Shown one piece after another: positions 7,053-12,098 of a stretch of 12,098 nucleotides of DNA (positions are counted from its first letter, which is position 1; each line of letters opens with the position of its first letter). The position numbers were made by a program, and so were the translations under genes. This DNA is from Saccharicrinis sp. UBA6048 (GTDB lineage Bacteria; Bacteroidota; Bacteroidia; Bacteroidales; Marinilabiliaceae), in contig DIYS01000048.1 of assembly GCA_002429115.1 (NCBI GenBank), forward strand, positions 1 to 12,098, in the 5' to 3' direction. The notes below the pieces were generated by a model. That model was not told the DNA's origin, ran no database searches, and worked only from the letters and a program-made list of their open reading frames with translations.

Positions 7053-7069
7053 AATCTGTCTGACAGATT
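7053..7069. repeat. 8-bp inverted repeat with one-base centre
   Basis: AATCTGTC (7053-7060) and GACAGATT (7062-7069) flank a single T. It is too tight for a full RNA hairpin and has no T-run after it, so a protein-binding dyad is the more natural reading. It lies 23 bases to the left of the long hairpin at 7092. Confidence 0.3.
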
Positions 7070-7091
7070 ATCAACAAGTCTGGATAAAAGA

Positions 7092-7132
7092 AATAAACCC
7101 ATCGCTAAACAGTGTAGGCAGATGGGTTTATT
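7092..7132 (-). terminator. 12-bp perfect hairpin, terminator (possibly bidirectional)
   Basis: AATAAACCCATC (7092-7103) pairs perfectly with GATGGGTTTATT (7121-7132) around a 17-base loop. On the - strand the stem ends in GGGTTTATT and continues TCTTTTATCC, giving a T-rich tail that suits termination of the hydrogenase operon ending at 7216. On the + strand the arm itself ends in TTTATT, so it may also act on transcripts from the response-regulator side. Confidence 0.7.
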
Positions 7133-7158
7133 AACCAAAAGGAATGTATAAAATAAAT

Positions 7159-7197
7159 GACTGATTGATGGTGCTACTCGTTAGTAGCCAACCAGTC
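7159..7197 (-). terminator. Hairpin just after the hydrogenase operon
   Basis: GACTG (7159-7163) pairs with CAGTC (7193-7197), and inside it GCTACT (7173-7178) pairs with AGTAGC (7183-7188) over the loop CGTT. On the - strand the structure begins about 19 bases past the stop of the hydrogenase gene and is followed by ATTTATTTTATAC. It is either a first, weaker terminator in tandem with the one at 7092-7132, or a 3'-end protective hairpin. Confidence 0.45.
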
Positions 7198-7215
7198 GCC
7201 GCTTATTTTTAATAT

Positions 7216-8670
7216 TTATTGGACACTCTCAACAGTTTTCAATTCATTGATTGCTTGTTTTAGTTTGGATTGACTCATCTTATAGGGTGCAATGTTCACC
7301 GGGCCGTTAATACAACCGCCGTCGCAGGCCATCACCTCATAAAAATCAGCTCCAAGAGCATTCTTCTTTGGTAAAGATTTTAGCAGACGAATACTTTTTT
7401 TATCCAGCCCATCAATAAGTTCTGTCTTAATTTGCTGTTCTGAACTCAAAATAGCTTGAATGGCGTTGGTAACTCCACCTGAAGCTGCATATCCGCGGCT
7501 TTCTGGCCTTACAACTGTATCCGGATTGCTATCTGTTTTTATATTTACGTCAATTTTAAGAGCTCCAAACATAGCGCCCAGCTCCTCGGTGGTCACCACA
7601 TAATCCACATCCTTATTTTTATAGGCCTCCTTGCGTTTTGCCAGGCATGGGCCAATAAAAACTGTTTTGTGATCAGGAAAACGTTTTCGTGCCAACTGAG
7701 CGGTATAACCCATTGGTGAAGGCGTATCGCTGATAAATGGTTTGAGCTCCGGTGCGTGCTTCTCGGCAAATTCGATGTACGAAGGACAACAGGAAGTCGT
7801 CATAAAAGAGGCGCCCTCATTTAATCGTTCAATCAACTCCTGTGTTTCATGATCGGTTGTCAGGTTAGCTCCTTCGGCTACTTCTACCACCTCGTCAAAG
7901 CCTATTTCTTTAATGGCGTTTATGATTTGAGATGAGTTGGCTTTAAATTGGCTCAAGATCGCAGGCGCCACCATGGCCACTGTCTTTTCCTGCTTGTGCT
8001 TGATGTTGTAGTATAAGTTTAAGATTTGCGATTTACCCGATATGGCTCCGAATGGACATGCCGTCATGCATTTGCCACAATGGATGCACTTTTCAAAATC
8101 AATCTCTTCAATGCCATTGGCGTTTTTTCGAATGGCTTTAACCGGGCACGATTCCTCACATGGAACAGGTAAATAGGCAATGGCATGAAATGGGCAGGCC
8201 TTTTGGCAGATGCCACAGTTAACACATTTTTGATGGTCAATATTGGCTTTGCCATTGAGCACCATAATTGCATCTTTAGGGCAGTTGACCTGGCAGGGAC
8301 GTCCCTCACAGCCCTGGCACAGGTTGCTGACAGTATAGTTGACCTGAACACAAGAACTACAGGCTTCGTCAACCACCGTCAGAAAGTTGCCATCCTGCTC
8401 ATAACCTTTTATCGCCTGAACGGCATATTCGCTTAAAGGGGTTAATTCATCCTGTTCATCAGCAATATTAAACCCTAATAATGCCATAATTTTGTACTTG
8501 ATGACGGCACGATCTTTATGAACGCAGCAACGAATTGGTGAGTTTGTTCTTGGTCGCATTTCCAAAGGGATACGATCAATTTTTTCGAACAAGGTATCTT
8601 CGTCGAGCAATTTAATCAGGCGCACTAAAAGTTCGCGTTTGGTTATAACAGCATTGTTATAGTAGGTCAT
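7216..8670 (-). CDS. [FeFe] hydrogenase, group B-like, monomeric type
   Basis: A 484-residue catalytic [FeFe] hydrogenase, interconverting protons and H2 with ferredoxin-type electron carriers in the cytoplasm. The N-terminal third carries iron-sulfur ligands: RCC at 47-49, C104/C107, CxxCxxxxCxxxCP at 118-131, CxxCxxCxxxCP at 149-160, C171/C175, and CxxCxxCxxxCP at 195-206. The H-cluster domain has all three signatures: TTSCCPSY (291-298; C294 in the proton-transfer position and C295 as ligand), GPCLAKRKEA (340-349, ligand C342; Gly replaces the usual Met) and EVMACDGGCINGP (445-457, ligands C449 and C453). The cysteine pattern before the H domain resembles group B enzymes known from Bacteroidota and Clostridia. 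I chose the ATG at 8670 over a TTG at 8679; it overlaps the upstream small Fe-S gene by 14 bases. Maturases HydE, HydF and HydG are not in the window. Confidence 0.9.
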   Translation of the reverse strand: MTYYNNAVITKRELLVRLIKLLDEDTLFEKIDRIPLEMRPRTNSPIRCCVHKDRAVIKYKIMALLGFNIADEQDELTPLSEYAVQAIKGYEQDGNFLTVVDEACSSCVQVNYTVSNLCQGCEGRPCQVNCPKDAIMVLNGKANIDHQKCVNCGICQKACPFHAIAYLPVPCEESCPVKAIRKNANGIEEIDFEKCIHCGKCMTACPFGAISGKSQILNLYYNIKHKQEKTVAMVAPAILSQFKANSSQIINAIKEIGFDEVVEVAEGANLTTDHETQELIERLNEGASFMTTSCCPSYIEFAEKHAPELKPFISDTPSPMGYTAQLARKRFPDHKTVFIGPCLAKRKEAYKNKDVDYVVTTEELGAMFGALKIDVNIKTDSNPDTVVRPESRGYAASGGVTNAIQAILSSEQQIKTELIDGLDKKSIRLLKSLPKKNALGADFYEVMACDGGCINGPVNIAPYKMSQSKLKQAINELKTVESVQ

Positions 8671-8926
8671 TATTTTCAAGTATTATTAATTTATCAACAA
8701 TTTTCCGAGTTGAGGCATTGGGCAGTTCAACTCCATTTATTCGCACACATGGATGGATTTTTTCGTGTGTATCGCAATTGCCAAAGCAAGGCGCGCCTTC
8801 AATACTTACCAACTGACGCAGTGCCGCCGGTAAGTAATCATTTAAGAGATGAAGGTCGGCACCACCCATAATGTAGCACATGGTACCGCAGCATATCTCA
8901 ACCTTGTATTTTGTTTTAGCCTGCAT
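8657..8926 (-). CDS. Thioredoxin-like [2Fe-2S] protein (NuoE C-terminal type)
   Basis: An 89-residue protein consisting only of the thioredoxin-like [2Fe-2S] fold known from NuoE/HydC subunits. The ligand pattern C12-x4-C17 and C47-x3-C51 matches the family (Cx4C ... Cx3C). It probably passes electrons to or from the hydrogenase encoded immediately downstream, or between it and the sensory hydrogenase. It starts 3 bases after the phosphatase stop and overlaps the group B hydrogenase start by 14 bases, so its translation is coupled to both. It lacks the N-terminal helical domain of full NuoE (about 160 residues), as do similar stand-alone small ferredoxins near hydrogenases. Confidence 0.82.
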   Translation of the reverse strand: MQAKTKYKVEICCGTMCYIMGGADLHLLNDYLPAALRQLVSIEGAPCFGNCDTHEKIHPCVRINGVELPNASTRKIVDKLIILENNDLL

Positions 8927-8929
8927 TTC

Positions 8930-10117
8930 TTATAAATATTCTATCTCTATGGTTTTAAAAAACTTCTCTTCCAAAATGGACGCAATCTTCTTAATGACAT
9001 TCCGTCGAATCTCCAGCTCAACCGGTAAATTGGGGTCCTGATGCGCGTTATTAATTTGTGTTCCGGCCAGTATTAATATGGAATCACTATCGAGAAACAT
9101 GCGCACCATCTGCTCGGCAGGTCCGGTGCCTTTAACCGTATTGTTGCTGATATTTTCGAGGATTGCTGATACTTTTCCCAAAGTGAGTATGCCTTCAGTG
9201 ATCAGGTCGATGCCCGACATTTCTGCGACAGGAGGCAGGTCGGGTTTGTAGTTGTTCAGTTCGATAGCAATATCACGCTTAAGCTCACGAGAGATAATTT
9301 TTGAAGTGGTACCTCCACAAATAATCTTTTTGCCCTGGAAACTATCTATTCGCTCGGCCAACTCCTTATCACAATTTTTATAATAAGGAGGCCCAGATGC
9401 CAATACTAATTTTCGTGGTTCTCTGCAATAGATGACCTGGCAGGAAGCGTCATCCGTAAAACTGCCCTTATCATTTGTTTTGGCGCGTTGCATAATTTTT
9501 CGTGCCAGTTGACGGGCTGAGATGTTTGGATTACTCTGGATATTCTGTTGAATAAATGTCTTTAAGCCATCGATCCCCCAGCCAAAAGGCGTGTGAATAT
9601 TCCCCATGCCCGACTGCGTAATGCCATCGGATACCATAATAATCCGGTCTTCCTTTTTTAGCTCTACTTTGGAATAGAGCACCTTGGCATCCATCCCGTC
9701 CGAGCGACTAATGGTTTTTACTGATTGATCGGGAATCACGAATCGACCTCTCCGGTAGATTAAAACAGGTGGATTATCAAACTCCACCAGGCTGGCATCT
9801 CCAAAACAATTTATATCCAATATGCTAAAGGTTGAATAACTGATCTGGCGCTTCGAATCAACCGGCAATGCCTTCATGATGAATTCAGAGGTGCGTTCAA
9901 GCGGATCATTCTTAGCCGTAAACTGAAGCGCCATACTGGTGGTCATCGTTGCGAGGATGTTAGCTTTTACTCCAGAGCCTAAGCCATCTGACAAGACCGT
10001 GATCAGACGATCTTCCTCCTTTAATTTGCGCGACTCACAGGCATCTCCGCATACATTTTGCATGGCCTTATGTTCCTGGCATAGTTCAGCTTCTATGTAG
10101 AAATGACGGTTATGCAT
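8930..10117 (-). CDS. SpoIIE/PP2C-type Ser/Thr phosphatase with C-terminal extension
   Basis: A 395-residue protein. Residues 1-230 form a SpoIIE-like PP2C domain with metal-binding motifs GDACES (D25), VLSDGLGSG (D44/G45), MVSDGITQSG (D164) and FTDDAS (D222/D223), so catalysis on phospho-Ser/Thr is expected. Residues about 235-395 are an extension I cannot assign; they include ASGPPYY (240-246) and a Gly/Thr-rich CGGTTSKI (267-274), with no membrane segment. PP2C phosphatases are commonly linked to sensory (group C) [FeFe] hydrogenases, and this gene overlaps the HydS stop by 8 bases, which suggests HydS controls its activity. Its substrate and the opposing kinase are not in the window. No signal peptide is visible, so it is cytoplasmic. 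Confidence 0.85.
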   Translation of the reverse strand: MHNRHFYIEAELCQEHKAMQNVCGDACESRKLKEEDRLITVLSDGLGSGVKANILATMTTSMALQFTAKNDPLERTSEFIMKALPVDSKRQISYSTFSILDINCFGDASLVEFDNPPVLIYRRGRFVIPDQSVKTISRSDGMDAKVLYSKVELKKEDRIIMVSDGITQSGMGNIHTPFGWGIDGLKTFIQQNIQSNPNISARQLARKIMQRAKTNDKGSFTDDASCQVIYCREPRKLVLASGPPYYKNCDKELAERIDSFQGKKIICGGTTSKIISRELKRDIAIELNNYKPDLPPVAEMSGIDLITEGILTLGKVSAILENISNNTVKGTGPAEQMVRMFLDSDSILILAGTQINNAHQDPNLPVELEIRRNVIKKIASILEEKFFKTIEIEYL

Positions 10118-11825
10118 CTTCGTTCTGAGCGTTTAGTATTGAGTTTAATAATGAGTCCGTGTAGGAGGCATTTTCACCAAGCAAAAAGGCAATTTTCTGA
10201 ACCGTTTCCATGTTCTTTTTAATCACCTCACGTGTGCGTTTTTCAACAATATCGCGTTTGAATTCTGGTTGTTGGGCACTTTGAACGATGCCTGTTACCA
10301 GTTTATGCTTTTGTATATTAAATATGGAGAGTTGAAGGCTCTTATCATTTTCCACTACTGGCAAGTCGTAATATTCCTTACCGGTTAATAATGCGGTTTT
10401 AAACAATTGATCGAACGAACCCAGCTTGTTTAAATCAGCGCCTCGCATTCCCGGGTTAGCTTCATAGCACAGCTCCGTTTCTGTGCCCATCAGTTTGGCA
10501 AAGCTGGCGTTCATCTCCACCACTTTATACTGATCATCAATAATGACCACGCCAGAAGGGATTTTTTGAAGAAGAATGGTTGCTTTGTGGTGAGCCACCA
10601 TACGCATATAAGACACGCACATGGCCGTTTCGGCATTTCCACTTAATAGTGCCTGGGCAAAATCGCGACAGGTATCATACCCACAGCCGCTGCAGTTGAG
10701 TTCATCGCTGACCTCATTTTTACCAATGCTCTGAAGTGCTGCTTTAAGTTCATCCGCATTGAATTTATTCTCCGGTACCGTTTCTATATTGAAAAAGTCA
10801 CGCTCTATTTTAAATTTTTGCTCCTGCTCTGATGTTTTATGCTTCTCTTGTTTCCGACACTGGTAGTTTTGCTGCACACTAAGCTGCTTACTTGCAATGT
10901 TATTCGAGTGTCCCATGCCGGGACCGTTTAAACAGCCTCCCTCGCAAGCCGTTAGTTCCAGAAATATTGGAGCATCCTTTCCTAATGAATCCAGATTGTC
11001 CAATACATTTTGTACCATATTTCGGCCGGTAAAACTCATAAAGGTGCATTCTCCGTTATTACTGCATTGCTTAATCGTGTCTACCATACCACCATCTAAC
11101 GGATAAATGACACCTTCATGAGCTTCTCTGGGTAGAAAGGGAACATCGTCTTGTGTTTGTGTATTGTCTAATGAAATGTTTTCCGCTTCTAACCAATGAT
11201 TGAGTTCTGAAAAAGTTAAAGAAACATCGATTAAATCAGAGCTGTCAGCCTCAGATTTCTTACCGATACAAGGACCAACGAATACCACACCGCAATCATT
11301 GCCATACCATTGTTTGAGCATTTGTGCATGACTCAGCATGGGCGACATAAATGGCGTGATGGCCATTGTATGTTGAGGATAATACTTACGCACCAACTCC
11401 ACAACAACCGGGCAAGCAGAAGAAAGATAGGCCCCTTCATTGCGGCCATGTAAAAACTTACCCACCTGTTTTGATACTTCCTGTGCGCCCAGTGCTGTTT
11501 CCGATATGCCTGTGAATCCTAATTGTAATAGTGCGGCATTAATACCTTTGCTATCGCATCCATATTCAGCCGTATACGAAGGTGCCAGTGATACGTATAC
11601 GTGCTTTTTTGCTTTCAAGAGCAACTTGGCACGCGATACACCATCTCTTACTTTTTTTGCACCTGATGGACAGATGGAGACACAGTGGCCGCAATAGATG
11701 CAAAGCGAGTCAACCACCGATGCCACATCGTTACTCACTTTGATGGCTTTGGTTGGACATTCGCGGATGCACTTATAGCAATCTTTGCAGTCGTTGGCTT
11801 CTGTATAGATTGGCTTTAAAGGCAT
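10110..11825 (-). CDS. hydS: Sensory [FeFe] hydrogenase HydS with PAS domain (group C-like)
   Basis: A 571-residue putative H2/redox sensor. In order: two ferredoxin-type [4Fe-4S] motifs (C13/C16/C19/C23 and C42/C45/C48/C52); an H-cluster domain (about 75-305) with SSACP (135-139, ligand C138), GPCIGKKSEA (184-193, ligand C186) and LTACEGGCLNGPG (291-303, ligands C294 and C298); a Lys/Gln-rich linker (about 315-345); a 4Fe-4S domain with CSGCGYDTC plus a later Cys (C378/C381/C386/C403); and a PAS domain (about 412-515) with a C-terminal helix. Ala137 replaces the proton-transfer Cys of catalytic enzymes, Gly185-type GPC replaces MPC, and Thr292 replaces the EVMAC Met. The same sort of changes are known in the Thermotoga maritima sensory hydrogenase HydS. 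There is no kinase domain, so output probably goes through the adjacent SpoIIE phosphatase. The start overlaps the upstream small Fe-S gene by 10 bases. Confidence 0.88.
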   Translation of the reverse strand: MPLKPIYTEANDCKDCYKCIRECPTKAIKVSNDVASVVDSLCIYCGHCVSICPSGAKKVRDGVSRAKLLLKAKKHVYVSLAPSYTAEYGCDSKGINAALLQLGFTGISETALGAQEVSKQVGKFLHGRNEGAYLSSACPVVVELVRKYYPQHTMAITPFMSPMLSHAQMLKQWYGNDCGVVFVGPCIGKKSEADSSDLIDVSLTFSELNHWLEAENISLDNTQTQDDVPFLPREAHEGVIYPLDGGMVDTIKQCSNNGECTFMSFTGRNMVQNVLDNLDSLGKDAPIFLELTACEGGCLNGPGMGHSNNIASKQLSVQQNYQCRKQEKHKTSEQEQKFKIERDFFNIETVPENKFNADELKAALQSIGKNEVSDELNCSGCGYDTCRDFAQALLSGNAETAMCVSYMRMVAHHKATILLQKIPSGVVIIDDQYKVVEMNASFAKLMGTETELCYEANPGMRGADLNKLGSFDQLFKTALLTGKEYYDLPVVENDKSLQLSIFNIQKHKLVTGIVQSAQQPEFKRDIVEKRTREVIKKNMETVQKIAFLLGENASYTDSLLNSILNAQNEDA

Positions 11826-12082
11826 GTTGCTTTATCAAAGTGATTAGATAAAATAGTTGGAAGATTGCTAGGAGTTACTTCCTCAAAAATTGTGTCGTCA
11901 ATTTCAATGACAGGTCCTTTGTTGCATTTCTCATTGCACAAATGACCCCTGAAATCAATTTTTGATTCAATATTACGCTCTGCCAAAAACTCCTTGATGG
12001 CCGTAAGGTTATCTGCATTTCCCCTGGAATAACAAGAGCTTCCGAGGCAGATTAAAATTTTGTGAGTATATGATGATTCCAT
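11816..12082 (-). CDS. Thioredoxin-like [2Fe-2S] protein upstream of HydS
   Basis: An 88-residue small ferredoxin of the NuoE C-terminal/thioredoxin-like class, with ligands C12-x4-C17 and C49-x3-C53. It has the same fold and length as the protein at 8657-8926, but the two are clearly diverged outside the ligands. It probably exchanges electrons with HydS, whose start it overlaps by 10 bases. The ATG at 12082 is preceded by AAAGGAG two bases away, the clearest ribosome-binding-like sequence in this operon though with a short gap. The open frame continues to the window edge without a stop, but the N-terminus aligns with its paralogue from this ATG. The operon promoter lies outside the window. 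Confidence 0.8.
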   Translation of the reverse strand: MESSYTHKILICLGSSCYSRGNADNLTAIKEFLAERNIESKIDFRGHLCNEKCNKGPVIEIDDTIFEEVTPSNLPTILSNHFDKATCL

Positions 12083-12098
12083 TGCTCCTTTGTTTGAT

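Larger units (their letters stand above)
6670..7215. other. Convergent intergenic region without a supported gene
   Basis: This gap of 546 bases lies between the 3' end of the response regulator and the 3' end of the hydrogenase operon. I see no tRNA, no rRNA and no coding region with family features. It contains a REP-like inverted-repeat element (6741-6804), AT-rich palindromes (6903-6985), an 8-base dyad (7053-7069) and two terminator-like hairpins (7092-7132, 7159-7197). The length and the density of dyads are higher than needed for two terminators. Confidence 0.7.

Noticed and set aside
6670..7215. CRISPR array or tRNA in the long gap
   Set aside because: The repeats are inverted dyads rather than evenly spaced direct repeats, and no cloverleaf with a TTCRA T-loop is present.
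8064..8372. A 102-residue - strand frame inside the group B-like hydrogenase
   Set aside because: It is a different frame over the ferredoxin motifs, Arg/Ala-rich as expected from frame-shifted Cys-rich coding; the real frame is unambiguous.
3182..12082. Idea that the TPR kinase/regulator pair controls the hydrogenase operon
   Set aside because: The two units converge, the hydrogenase promoter lies outside the window, and no sigma54 site was seen, so nothing in the sequence links them.

Overview
The window looks like chromosomal DNA from an anaerobic or facultative member of the Bacteroidota, probably Bacteroidales/Marinilabiliales-like. The clues are AT-rich spacers, mostly poor Shine-Dalgarno sequences, a good match to the Bacteroidota promoter box TAnnTTTG, a periplasmic-TPR histidine kinase paired with an NtrC-type regulator, and a group B-like [FeFe] hydrogenase. 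The assignment rests on protein style and is not a database result.

Left part (about 1-2160, + strand). A free methionine-R-sulfoxide reductase (msrC type, all three family cysteines present) is followed by a compact pterin operon: a pteridine-reductase-like SDR (folM type), a dihydroneopterin-triphosphate epimerase (folX; much closer to FolX than to FolB) and an unusually short HPPK-like protein (folK). FolX plus FolM is the known route to tetrahydromonapterin, so this operon probably makes that cofactor rather than, or in addition to, folate.

Middle (2120-6670). A secreted beta-barrel-like protein on the - strand is divergently arranged from a + strand two-component pair: a hybrid of periplasmic TPRs, one membrane segment and a histidine kinase, followed 11 bases later by a sigma54-dependent response regulator carrying GAFTDA instead of GAFTGA. 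The 219-base divergent gap holds a promoter candidate and an inverted repeat.

Spacer (6670-7215). This convergent gap of 546 bases has no convincing gene. It holds a REP-like hairpin element, AT-rich perfect palindromes including a repeated ATATCARTTGATAT dyad, and two hairpins that probably terminate the hydrogenase operon.

Right part (7216-12082, - strand, read right to left). Five tightly coupled genes follow one another: small thioredoxin-like [2Fe-2S] protein; sensory-type [FeFe] hydrogenase HydS (two ferredoxin clusters, H domain, extra 4Fe-4S domain, PAS); SpoIIE/PP2C-type phosphatase with a C-terminal extension of unknown function; a second thioredoxin-like [2Fe-2S] protein; and a group B-like [FeFe] hydrogenase. 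HydS has Ala where catalytic hydrogenases have the proton-transfer Cys, which fits sensing rather than turnover. The simplest model is a hydrogen/redox sensor (HydS) that controls a Ser/Thr phosphatase, co-expressed with a catalytic hydrogenase. The H-cluster maturases HydE, HydF and HydG and any partner kinase are not in this window. This cluster is the most interesting system here.
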